The translations under genes and the position numbers were made by a program. Shown here piece after piece: positions 19,001 through 26,321 of a DNA stretch of 64,000 nucleotides. The stretch covers positions 62,001-126,000 of the forward strand of contig NZ_QDFY01000008.1 in the NCBI RefSeq assembly GCF_003347635.1. The letters are read 5' to 3'. Each line of letters begins with the position of its first letter. Position 1 is the stretch's first letter. Source of the DNA: Sphingosinicella terrae. Its GTDB lineage: Bacteria; Pseudomonadota; Alphaproteobacteria; Sphingomonadales; Sphingomonadaceae. The notes under the pieces were generated by a model. The model saw only the letters and a list, made by a program, of their open reading frames with translations, made no database searches and was not told the origin of the DNA.

Positions 19001-19535
19001 GATCAACAGCGACGAGCAGGCCTGGATCTGGGGCATCGAGGCCCAGCTCGAGCGCCAGTTCACCTTCCTGCCCGGCGCGCTCAGCGGCCTCGGCATCTAT
19101 GCCAATTACACCTTCACCGAGAGCTCGCGCACGGAGCGCTACAGCTGGGCCGCGGGCGGCGGCGAGATATTCGAGTTCCGCTCCGTCCCCTTCGCGCTGC
19201 AGCCGCGCCATTCGGGGACGGTGGCGCTGACCTACAACAAGTACGGCATCGATGCGACGCTCGCCTACGGCTTCCAGTCGCGCTCGCTGGGCCGGTTCGA
19301 GCCGCGCGGCCTCAGCCTGTACCAGGAGGGAGTCCAGACGCTGGACTTCCGCGCCGAATATTATCTGCGGCCGAGCTTCGGGCGGCTTCGCCTCTATGTC
19401 GAGGCGTCCGATCTGCTCAACGGCACCGCGGACCCCGACGTCGAGGAGACGTTCGGCGACGACCTGCGCTTCTTCACCCGCGCCACCTATCTGGGCGGCC
19501 GGCGGTTCAAGATCGGCCTTTCGGCCACTTTCTGA
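16089..19535 (+). CDS. TonB-dependent receptor with N-terminal STN signalling domain
   Basis: 1148 residues. A signal peptide ends near AQAQA. An STN domain (about 28-95: YEFNLPEQPLAESLRAVASR) follows, then a carboxypeptidase-regulatory-like β-domain (about 120-195), a plug (about 220-345: ADDLGNFTGTTFSDALRRAPG) and a 22-strand barrel ending in Phe (LSATF). The start at 16089 follows AAGGGGGG by six bases; an upstream ATG at 16062 lacks a site. The STN domain lets the receptor signal through FecR to the ECF sigma factor. The barrel is longer than that of siderophore receptors, suggesting a large ligand. The M16 peptidase gene follows 41 bases later. The ligand is unknown. Confidence 0.92.
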   Translation: MDIRLALFASAAVAAMSVPAAAQAQASYEFNLPEQPLAESLRAVASRTQSNIVFSDSLVRGRPAPALRGSYDAAGAYRLLLRGSGLTLRVTDGGSYVVVGGDGGGPSAEPASGTGGAGPSGSIAGRLTAAEGGRNFAGALVRIEETGDTTSVDDEGAFRFPALPPGDYTLTVSFIGYPPATQNVTVPAGGAAETELALGATGGGDAIIVYGSLSARANALNLQRTAENSADVISADDLGNFTGTTFSDALRRAPGVSFQRDALTGDGTNIVVRGLEPDMNAVKLNGLNLPVGNGVGRSADLSNLLADSVSRITIHKTLLPSQDSAGTGGLVEIETLSPLQRPRRYANVQIEGGRGTNGFSDDFLVSGTIAGTFGADQNIGLSASVQYRENSARTISYNSVLRYGRYLPLDADGLPTSDSLEDVDPLLTFPFFPDAAEAYPTRLETSFNHVEQQTLALTLSGEWQVADHTNLKLDFLHSETERTTFSLTDTFDALIEYTDRPGGPDGAELGLDLTPGNAALRRQQQYFYDRDVRIVTDNLSFNGRTNVGRFEFNYVLGYARGTERHPRQFGLELRSPDRDALPGYFLPEATDPTAGFIISPFGTRSGNGIPLPLLSQAGWDFVNDPSQFVIENASGQIDLTTGENDRYTASLSARWDVGAGPLSYIEAGLYYERTEFRSDLVRSQLGGGTPVGALGFDFVPSDLTRIGIAVPGFAVIGEDQIGEFVDNLESYLGTGGLTLTPIVPHPDQGNQRTREETIAGYVQSRLEFGKLEIIGGARVNRVRLRADNLIFPTYIGPILPENGGGIGVDLIFQNAFTELVTQEATVTEILPRILFNYRESDNLIFRGGYYMSVARPAIGLLSTQTRISFINFPIPGPEGVKPILEIVTGNPDLRPATTHNFDLSVEHYHDRIGLMKVSGFYKLIDNLLQSTSVNGPVNLEHVVLPDHPYFQGPPYFDPANPSSAFITGRSPINSDEQAWIWGIEAQLERQFTFLPGALSGLGIYANYTFTESSRTERYSWAAGGGEIFEFRSVPFALQPRHSGTVALTYNKYGIDATLAYGFQSRSLGRFEPRGLSLYQEGVQTLDFRAEYYLRPSFGRLRLYVEASDLLNGTADPDVEETFGDDLRFFTRATYLGGRRFKIGLSATF

Positions 19536-19576
19536 GCCGGCGGCCGCCGCCCCCTCCCCTCGCAAGGAATACTCAC

Positions 19577-22303
19577 ATGAAGCGCCTGACAATTCTGCTC
19601 GCGGCCACCGCGATGAGCTTCGCCGCGTCCCCGGCCTTTGCCGCCGATGACGAGGCGCTGGTGCCGTTCGAGCAGTTCACCTTGCCCAACGGGCTTCGCG
19701 TCGTCGTCCACGAGGATCACAGCGTGCCGAAGGTGGCGGTCAGCGTCTGGTACCATGTCGGCTCGATGAACGAGCCGGAAGGCCGGTCCGGCTTCGCCCA
19801 CTTGTTCGAGCATCTGATGTTCAACGGATCCGAGCATCATGACGCCGAATATTTCCCGCCGCTCCAGGAGATCGGCGCCTCGGCGGTCAACGGCGCGACC
19901 TCCAACGACCTGACCTTCTATTACGAGGTGGTGCCGACCGGCGGGCTGGAGCGCGTCCTTTTCCTCGAATCCGACCGGATGGGTCATCTGCTCGGCGCCG
20001 TCACGCAGGCCAAGCTCGACGAGCAGCGCGGCGTCGTCCAGAACGAGAAGAGGACCTGGGAGAACCAGCCTTATGCGCTGATGCCGCAGATGCGGATGGC
20101 GGGCCTGTTCCCGCAGGGGCATCCCTATCGCCACCCGGTGATCGGATCGATGGAGGATCTCGACCGCGCCTCGATCGAGGACGTGCGGGCCTGGTTCGGC
20201 CAATATTATGGCGCGGCCAATGCCGTCGTCACCCTGGCCGGCGACGTCAGCGTCGAGCAGGCGCGGCAGCTCGTCACCCGCTATTTCGGATCGATCCCGG
20301 CCGGCCCGCCGACGAGCCGCGTCACCCGGTGGGTGCCGGAGCTTCGCGAGGAACGGCGCGAGACGATGATCGACGACGTGCCGCAGGCCGCGGTTTCGCG
20401 CAGCTGGGCGGTGCCGGGCCGCGGCACGGCGGAGGCGCCGGCCCTTAGGATGATGGCGCGCGTGCTCGGCTGGGGCCGGACCTCGCGGCTCTACCAGCGG
20501 CTGGTCCACGACCTCCAGATCGCGAGCGAGGTTTCCGCCAATTACGAGAGCTACGCCGTCGCCGGCGTCTTCACCGTCGACGCCAAGCTTCGCGACGGGG
20601 TCGACCCGGCTGCCGCCGAAGCGGCGATCGACACGGCGCTGGCCGAGTTCCTCGCCGAGGGCCCGACCGAGGCCGAGCTCGAGCGGGCCAAGATGGCCTC
20701 CTACGCCGACATGGTCCGCTCCATGGAATCGATCTACGTGCGGGCGATGGCGCTTTCCGACGGCGCCCTGTTCGCCGGCGATCCCGGCCGCTTCGCCGCC
20801 GACGAGCGCCGCTTCGCGGCCGTGACGGCCGCCGAGGTCCGCACCGCCGGCGCCGAATGGCTGCGGCGCGGCTCCTACCGCCTGACCGTGCTCCCGCACG
20901 GCAATCATTCGGTCACGCCCGACACCGCCGACCGCAGCCGGCTCCCCGATATGGCGGACTCGCCCGGCCTCACCCTCCCGGCGATCGAGGAAGCACGCCT
21001 CTCCAACGGCCTGCGCGTCCGCTTCGCCCGGCGGACGGGCGTGCCGACAGTGGACCTGGCAATGACCTTCGACGCCGGCTCCGCCGCCGACCCGGCCGGC
21101 CGGCGCGGCCTCGCCGGCTTCACGGTGGGGCTGATGGACGACGGCACGAGCACGCTGACCGGCCAGCAATTCGCCGAGCGCCAGGCGGCGCTGGGCGCAC
21201 GCATGCACGGCTACGGCGATTCCGACACCACCAGCTTCGCTCTGTCGGCGCTGGCCCGGACCCTGCCGGAATCGATCGCCTTGTGGGCGGACTATATCCG
21301 CAATCCCGGCTTCCGGCCCGAGGATCTGGAGCGCGAGCGCGGGCTTGCCTTGGCCTCGCTCACCCAGTCGCTCGCCGACCCGGCATCGATCGCGCAGCGC
21401 ACCTTCTCCCATCTCGTCTTCGGCGCCGACCATGCCTATGGCACCGCGCTCGCCGGGCGGGCGGAGACGCTGCGCGGCTATTCGCGCGAGGACGCCGAGA
21501 TCTTCCACGAAAGCTGGATCCGGCCCGACAATGCGATCCTCTACGCCTCGGGCGACGTCGATCTCGACACGCTCGTCGCTGCGCTCGACCGGGCGCTGGG
21601 CGACTGGACCCCGCCGGCGCGGCCGCAGCCGCCGAAGAATGTGGCGCCGCTCGAGCCGGCACCGGGCCGCCGCGTCATCCTGGTCGACCGGCCAGGGTCG
21701 ATCCAGTCGGTCATCCGCGTGGGCCACGTCATGCCCTCGGGGCTCGATCCGCGCGATTTCGAGATCGGCGCGATGAACGAGGTGCTGGGCGGCAACTTCA
21801 CCTCGCGGCTCAACATGAACCTGCGCGAGGACAAGGGCTGGACCTATGGCGCGAGCAGCTTCGTCGCCGACGCGCGCGGGCCGCAGATGTTCGGCGTCGC
21901 CACCAGCGTCCAGACCGACCGCACCGCCGACGCCCTCGTCGAGATCAGGCGGGAGATAGACGGCTTGCGCGGCGAGAGGCCGGCGACGGCCCAGGAGCTC
22001 GACCTCGTCCGCCGCGGGCGGATCCTGGCCCTGCCCGGCCAGCTCGAGACCAACAGCGCCCTGGTCGGCTATCTCCAGCATATCGACCGGTTCGAGCGGC
22101 CCTACGACTATCTCGCCGGCCTCCCGGAGCGCTACGAGGCGCTCAGGCCCGAGACGATCGGCGCGACGGCAAGGGAGATGATCCGGCCGGAGGCACTGGT
22201 GTGGGTGGTGGTCGGCGACCTCAGCCAGGTCGAGGCGGGGATCAGGGCGCTCGAGCTGGGCGCGGTGGAGGTTTGGGACGCGGAGGGGCGGCGCTTGCGC
22301 TGA
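19577..22303 (+). CDS. Exported M16-family zinc metallopeptidase (two-half, pitrilysin type)
   Basis: 908 residues. A signal peptide (about 1-22, ending AFA) is followed by an N-terminal M16 half with inverted zinc motif HLFEH (residues 75-79), a downstream Glu in EQRGVVQNEKRTWEN, and a C-terminal half. The C-terminal half lacks the motif (GLAGFTVGLMDDG) but keeps the substrate-binding block NMNLREDKGWTYGASS. One active and one inactive half form the closed chamber typical of M16 enzymes, which degrade peptides or small proteins. AAGGA precedes the ATG. The position behind an STN-type receptor resembles FusC/FusA-type protease-associated import. Periplasmic location is inferred from the signal peptide. 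Confidence 0.92.
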   Translation: MKRLTILLAATAMSFAASPAFAADDEALVPFEQFTLPNGLRVVVHEDHSVPKVAVSVWYHVGSMNEPEGRSGFAHLFEHLMFNGSEHHDAEYFPPLQEIGASAVNGATSNDLTFYYEVVPTGGLERVLFLESDRMGHLLGAVTQAKLDEQRGVVQNEKRTWENQPYALMPQMRMAGLFPQGHPYRHPVIGSMEDLDRASIEDVRAWFGQYYGAANAVVTLAGDVSVEQARQLVTRYFGSIPAGPPTSRVTRWVPELREERRETMIDDVPQAAVSRSWAVPGRGTAEAPALRMMARVLGWGRTSRLYQRLVHDLQIASEVSANYESYAVAGVFTVDAKLRDGVDPAAAEAAIDTALAEFLAEGPTEAELERAKMASYADMVRSMESIYVRAMALSDGALFAGDPGRFAADERRFAAVTAAEVRTAGAEWLRRGSYRLTVLPHGNHSVTPDTADRSRLPDMADSPGLTLPAIEEARLSNGLRVRFARRTGVPTVDLAMTFDAGSAADPAGRRGLAGFTVGLMDDGTSTLTGQQFAERQAALGARMHGYGDSDTTSFALSALARTLPESIALWADYIRNPGFRPEDLERERGLALASLTQSLADPASIAQRTFSHLVFGADHAYGTALAGRAETLRGYSREDAEIFHESWIRPDNAILYASGDVDLDTLVAALDRALGDWTPPARPQPPKNVAPLEPAPGRRVILVDRPGSIQSVIRVGHVMPSGLDPRDFEIGAMNEVLGGNFTSRLNMNLREDKGWTYGASSFVADARGPQMFGVATSVQTDRTADALVEIRREIDGLRGERPATAQELDLVRRGRILALPGQLETNSALVGYLQHIDRFERPYDYLAGLPERYEALRPETIGATAREMIRPEALVWVVVGDLSQVEAGIRALELGAVEVWDAEGRRLR

Positions 22304-22619
22304 GGACGCTCTGAACCGGGATCAAGGGCCGAGACAGGCCGAAAGCGGCCCGCCTTGCTTCGAGGCGAATGGCAGCGATAGGACCGTCGGCTTCCAACCC
22401 CGTGTTTGCCCTGAGACAGCCGCAAAGGGTGCAAAGCGGAAGTCGCGCGATCAGGTCTCCGCTTACGCAATGCAGCGGTAGTCGTCGGGATGGGACCCGC
22501 TTCGCCCGGGAATGAACTCGACAGGATCGCCACCACAAACCGTCCTGCTTGCCACTCTCTGGCGAGCAAGCTGGCACCGGACACCCACTGCATCGCGGGC
22601 ACACCCCGGGCTGCGCGAC
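22304..22619. other. Intergenic stretch without a supported gene
   Basis: 316 bases between the convergent M16 peptidase gene and the next minus-strand gene. Several open frames exist on both strands, but none has a ribosome site, a recognisable family or neighbour-like codon use. No clear terminator was found. Confidence 0.5.
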
Positions 22620-22877
22620 CTAGCGCCGGGTCCCCTGCTCCTGTCCGTCGAGCGTGTCGGCCAGGCGCCGCAGCGCCTCGCCAATTTCGCGTGCTTGGGG
22701 TGCGGTGATATGAAGCTGCAGGCCTGACGACGTGCGTTTGTCGATATCCTCGAGCGTCTCGGCATATTCGAGCCGGACGAGCCCTCCCTCAGGCATGGTC
22801 GCCATCGAATAACCCATGAGCGCGGCAATTTTCACCTGACCGCGCTCGTTAAGTTCCCAACTCTCGTCCAACGCCAT
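22620..22877 (-). CDS. Small protein of unknown function (85 aa)
   Basis: An 85-residue protein beginning MALDESWELNERGQVKIAAL, with a β-rich N-terminal half (LVRLEYAETLEDIDKR, LQLHIT) and a C-terminal helix (AREIGEALRRLADTLDGQ). AAAGGAAATTCC lies eight bases before the ATG at 22877, which decides the start over longer frames reaching 23045. No family recognised. The gene stands alone between non-coding stretches. Confidence 0.6.
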   Translation of the reverse strand: MALDESWELNERGQVKIAALMGYSMATMPEGGLVRLEYAETLEDIDKRTSSGLQLHITAPQAREIGEALRRLADTLDGQEQGTRR

Positions 22878-23084
22878 TCTGGAATTTCCTTTTGGCCACG
22901 GCGGCCGTCTAGCCGAAGCTTGTAGGGTTGCAAGCCGCTTCGGCAGCAGTTTCAGGCTGCCGGCCGCTGGCTGAGGGCTTGGTTCACTGGGCCGTAATCG
23001 GCTGACCGGTGCGGGCGCTGGGCTTTCGCGGTGGAATGTCGGCAATCGGTCGGAAGCGGGTGCGCCGAAAACGGACCATTGCGG

Positions 23085-23702
23085 TCATTCAGAGCGGCGG
23101 TCGAAGCAGAGCCAGTCCCAAACGACACCGGCGCGCTGGTTCCGGGGTTGAACAGAGCCTGATCGCCGCCGTGCCAACAGGTCGAGGCGATTGTCCTTCG
23201 CGGCAGCAACGAGATGGCCCGTGTCGGCCGGGAAGCAGGCACGGTTCGGAGACCCAGGGCCGTGTCGGACGGAGAGTATCACCCGGCCCCCGCGTGAAGC
23301 CAAGGATGAAAGGTTGGCGAGTGCAGGCTCGTGCTGTTCTTCGGGAAGATGCTGCCACACCGCGATGCACAGGATTAGATCGAACGTCTCGCCACGTGCC
23401 TTGGTTCGCCCCAGGAACGGCAAAGTATCGTCGAGCCATTCGATGTTGTTCTCGTCATGGAGGGCTCGCCCGGCTTGTCGAAGTTCGCTCACCGGCTCGA
23501 CGGCGAGCACGCGATGCCTCCGCTTCGCCAGCCACGCTGCATCGCGCCCCGTGCCCGCCCCAACGTCCAGCGTCTTGGCCGGCGTCGACGGGACAAGATC
23601 CAGCACGGGGGCGAGAACCTCCTCGCTTCGCAGCGCCTCGAAAAGAGGCACCAGCGCGTGTGAATCGGCTGCGTACCCCTGGAATATCGCGTGCTGGTCC
23701 AT
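23085..23702 (-). CDS. Class I SAM-dependent methyltransferase
   Basis: 205 residues. The SAM-binding glycine loop LDVGAGTGRDAAWLAKRRH (about 48-66) is followed by the acidic end of strand 2 (VLAVEPVSELRQAGR), the post-II region, and motif IV FDLILCIAVWQHLPEEQHEPA, the usual layout of small-molecule methyltransferases. The ATG at 23702 begins MDQHAIFQGYA; longer in-frame extension upstream runs antisense to other sequence. Substrate unknown. No neighbour indicates a pathway, and the start lies next to a phoD remnant on the other strand. Confidence 0.8.
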   Translation of the reverse strand: MDQHAIFQGYAADSHALVPLFEALRSEEVLAPVLDLVPSTPAKTLDVGAGTGRDAAWLAKRRHRVLAVEPVSELRQAGRALHDENNIEWLDDTLPFLGRTKARGETFDLILCIAVWQHLPEEQHEPALANLSSLASRGGRVILSVRHGPGSPNRACFPADTGHLVAAAKDNRLDLLARRRSGSVQPRNQRAGVVWDWLCFDRRSE

Positions 23703-23728
23703 GCGGCAGACGTCTATCACCTTCGCTG

Positions 23729-23968
23729 TCGAACCACGATCTCGCGCCGCACCTGGAGTTCGTCGACATGGGCGGGCATGGTGTTTCGACCGTGCGGCTG
23801 TCGGCGGGCGAGATGAGCACCGAATTCGTCTACATCCCGCGCGCGTCGGCGCCGGAGCCGCGTCGCGACAGCGGGCCGCGGAGGTATCGCGTGGCGCATC
23901 GTGCGCCGCTCTGGCGTGCCGGCGAGCGGCCGTGGCTCGAGCAAGACGTGGTCGGGATGCGGGGCTTT
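23729..23968 (+). pseudogene. C-terminal remnant of a PhoD-like alkaline phosphatase
   Basis: About 80 residues in one frame (NHDLAPHLEFVDMGGHGVST … EFVYIPRASAPEP … RYRVAHRAPLWRAGERPWLEQ) read like the last part of PhoD-type phosphodiesterases. In those, a His-containing FVDxxxHG strand is followed by EFVxIPRP and a YRVxHxxxxWxxGERPxLEQ tail. The catalytic N-terminal ~400 residues are absent, and the reading frame upstream is unrelated. No start codon with a ribosome site precedes it. It is best read as a leftover of deletion; the family call is from memory of the pattern. Confidence 0.5.
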
Positions 23969-24207
23969 CGATCCGAGGCGCTTGTGGTGCGTCCGCCGGG
24001 CGGTCGAAGCTCATGCCGGCAGGCCCCTGCGGACTTTGGCGGCTGACGGCATTGCCGCCGCACAACAGGTGTTGCGTCCCCGCGATGCCGGCGGAGAGGG
24101 TCGCCGACGGGGTCGGCAATAGATGTCTTGGGAACGCCGGCCGCACCGAACGGTTTGATTGCTATCCTCGGCCAGAGGAACAAGGATGCAGTCAGGAGAC
24201 CACGGCA

Positions 24208-24414
24208 GTGGCCGAGTTCAAGAAGGGCGACAAGGTCGCGTGGGATAGCAGCCAGGGCGAGGTCGAGGGCAAGGTCGAGCGCAAGCTGACGTCCGAGACT
24301 CACATCAAGTCGCACAAGGTCGCCGCCTCGAAGGACAATCCGGAATATCTGGTCAAAAGCGACAAGACCGGCGCCGAAGCTGCCCACAAGCCAGGGGCGC
24401 TGCGCAAGCGCTGA
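24208..24414 (+). CDS. DUF2945 (HVA1/TUDOR-like) small protein
   Basis: A 68-residue protein with the DUF2945 pattern: FKKGDKVAWDSSQGEVEGKV at the N terminus, then Lys-rich KSHKVAASKDNPEYLVKSDKTG and HKPGALRKR. CAGGAG lies about nine bases before the GTG start. The fold is a small SH3/Tudor-like barrel; the function is unknown, with links to stress tolerance in some bacteria. It converges with a DUF3140 gene only 10 bases away; these two families are often found together. Confidence 0.8.
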   Translation: MAEFKKGDKVAWDSSQGEVEGKVERKLTSETHIKSHKVAASKDNPEYLVKSDKTGAEAAHKPGALRKR

Positions 24415-24424
24415 GGCGTGGCCG

Positions 24425-24766
24425 CTATGCCTTCATGGGATCGTGGCCCCAGTTCATAAGTGAATAGCGCCATCGGCTGTGTTCCTTGTCCTCCGAAGGG
24501 CCGCCTTGCGCTCTATGGCGGTGAACGTAGCCGACGACCTTCTTCATGTGCGCATAATCGTCGTCGCGCAGCTCGGACTGTCTGGCGCGCTTGATCTCGA
24601 CGATGCGGCGCCCCGATTGGTGTCCGACAGCCTCGCCTTCGCCCTCACGCGTGAACCCGACCTCCTGGCTTTCGGGCGTGGCGAGCCACTTTTCGAGCTC
24701 GCTCGGGGTCATATTCACCGCGTCGCCGAAGGCGGCGCGTATCTCCTGCTTTTCCCGTTCATCCAT
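24425..24766 (-). CDS. DUF3140 protein
   Basis: 113 residues: EIRAAFGDAVNMTPSELEKWL at the N terminus, then a conserved RRIVEIKRARQSELRDDD block and the DUF3140 C-terminal region MKKVVGYVHRHRAQ … WRYSLMNWGHDPMK. The protein is small, charged and soluble, and may bind nucleic acid; this is a guess from composition. I took the ATG at 24766 (MDEREKQEI), where the family normally begins. The convergent arrangement with the DUF2945 gene supports a shared role. Confidence 0.8.
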   Translation of the reverse strand: MDEREKQEIRAAFGDAVNMTPSELEKWLATPESQEVGFTREGEGEAVGHQSGRRIVEIKRARQSELRDDDYAHMKKVVGYVHRHRAQGGPSEDKEHSRWRYSLMNWGHDPMKA

Positions 24767-24989
24767 CGCTTCAGCGCTCCTCGGGGGCAGAACCGTCCTG
24801 CATCCTTTCGGCTCCCGACGCACCGGACGGAGTGCCATCAAGTTCGAGTAAGCTCGCCAAGCCGATGCCGATTCCGCAACCGGCACCCGCCTGAGGAGGG
24901 CAGCCACGGTCGAACCCGCGTCGGCTCGGATCTGGCTGCCGAGATTTTCAACTTAGTCGGCGGAAAGCGGACCTTAGCATTCTGCCCCT

Positions 24990-25634
24990 ATGCGCAGCTT
25001 GATGGGCAGCGAGGACTGGTACCGCAACACACATTGGGGCGCACAGATGGAAGCCGCCTTCGACGCCAAGCTGGCGCGCAGCCGAAGTCAAAAGGCGCAA
25101 TATCTGCGAATCCAGGGATCGATCTTGAAGGACAGTCACCCCGCAGCGGCGATCCGGCTGCTTGGCCGATGCGTCGATGAAGGCGATCCATTCCATGTCG
25201 CTCCCGCACTGCTCGAAATGGCGCACGCATATTATGTTTCGGGAGAGGTGCAACGCGCGCTCGAGCTGCTGGAAGACGCGATCGAGCAGCAGGTCCGGGA
25301 GCCGCTTTCCCGAACGAGTGCGGCATACGATTATGCGATGCTTGTGGCGCTTCACGAGCGCACGGAACGGTACGAGCGGGCTTTGGCGGCGCTCGACGCT
25401 GCTGATGATCCGATCTTCTCGTCGATGGTCTTCCAGGCGGAAGCCGCGCGCGCGGTGATCTATCGCTCGAAGGGTGAGGGAGAGCGGGCGCGCCGGGCTG
25501 CACAGGCAGCCTTGGCCGCGCGCACGGTGCGGACAGGCTGGATCCCCGGACACGAGGATGTCGGCGTCGTTCCGGCCGGCGATGATCGCCTCAGCCGACG
25601 CCTGCGGGCAATCGCCGGCGCGGAACCAGACTGA
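24990..25634 (+). CDS. TPR-like helical repeat protein
   Basis: 214 residues, beginning with SEDWYRNTHWGAQMEAAFDA and followed by helical-hairpin repeats of about 34 residues (QYLRIQGSILKDSHPAAAIRLL; LEMAHAYYVSGEVQRALELLED; AAYDYAMLVALHERTERYERAL; AARAVIYRSKGEGERARRAA). The Trp-Tyr-Arg-Asn start followed by a 'KAQYLRIQG' block is a recurrent layout in small bacterial TPR proteins of unknown role. The start may be the Met at 25002 instead. Neither has a clear ribosome site. It probably acts as a protein-protein scaffold. Confidence 0.65.
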   Translation: MRSLMGSEDWYRNTHWGAQMEAAFDAKLARSRSQKAQYLRIQGSILKDSHPAAAIRLLGRCVDEGDPFHVAPALLEMAHAYYVSGEVQRALELLEDAIEQQVREPLSRTSAAYDYAMLVALHERTERYERALAALDAADDPIFSSMVFQAEAARAVIYRSKGEGERARRAAQAALAARTVRTGWIPGHEDVGVVPAGDDRLSRRLRAIAGAEPD

Positions 25635-25747
25635 GGGTCTGCAACGGGGCGCAGCCGGACTAGTGTCGGCGGCGCAACTGAATTTCGGCTCTCATGGCGC
25701 GCCATAGGATTGATGGTCGACCGGCCGGGGTGGGCGGGAAGCGGACG

Positions 25748-26131
25748 TCAGCCCCGATCATCCGGCGCATATTGGTCGGCCAAGGCTTCCGCAACACGGC
25801 CTACGAGTTCAATTGGCAGGGGCTCGCTGTGCCGAAATATCAGGTTCCCCTTGGGTCCTCGGTAAGGTGCCAGATCATCGACCAAAGCTGCGGGCTTGAT
25901 GACCGGTGGGTAGATCCCGATGTGCTTCTTGAAAGAAGCGAAGTAGAAGAAGACTTTCCCTCTGCGAAAAGCCGGCATGCCATAGCTGACGCACCGTTCT
26001 ACGTTGGCCACGCTCCGTTCTACGATCCTTTGTATCCCCTCCAGTCGCTGACGGATCTCAGGCGTGTCCGCGTCGAATATGCTGTCATGGTCCTTGTTCG
26101 ACGAACCAGTAAGCTTTTGATCGTTCCCCAT
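25748..26131 (-). CDS. DUF1801-domain protein (YdhG/iron-chaperone-like fold)
   Basis: 127 residues with the DUF1801 pattern: IRQRLEGIQRIVERSVANVERCVSYGMPAFRRGKV, split over two blocks near residues 26-60, then FFYFASFKKHIGIYPP and the C-terminal GNLIFRHSEPLPIELVGRVAEAL. The protein is a small α/β cytoplasmic domain; biochemical function is not established. Base composition is visibly less GC-rich than the neighbouring genes, which hints at later acquisition. Confidence 0.8.
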   Translation of the reverse strand: MGNDQKLTGSSNKDHDSIFDADTPEIRQRLEGIQRIVERSVANVERCVSYGMPAFRRGKVFFYFASFKKHIGIYPPVIKPAALVDDLAPYRGPKGNLIFRHSEPLPIELVGRVAEALADQYAPDDRG

Positions 26132-26321
26132 GGGCGCAACCTACCGCGCCAGCCTCAGTGCCCGCAATAGGCCGAAAGCAAGCCCAGGAGGGTGCCTGAA
26201 CAAGCGACGGTTGATCGCAGGCGATCGAGACGGCGCTTCCGCTACGGGCACGGTGTAACGGTGGCCGCGAGACGACACGCCGCTTGCGCTTGCGCTCGGG
26301 CTCGCTGACTGTCTGCCGAAG

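Noticed and set aside
16101-19592. 1163-codon open frame on the minus strand opposite the TonB receptor
   Set aside because: It mirrors the GC-rich codon pattern of the receptor, has no ribosome site, signal or recognisable domain, and is typical of antisense frames in GC-rich DNA.
22990-23090. Short plus-strand frame beginning MSAIGRKRVRRKRTIAVIQ
   Set aside because: No ribosome site or family; the sequence looks like non-coding intergenic DNA.
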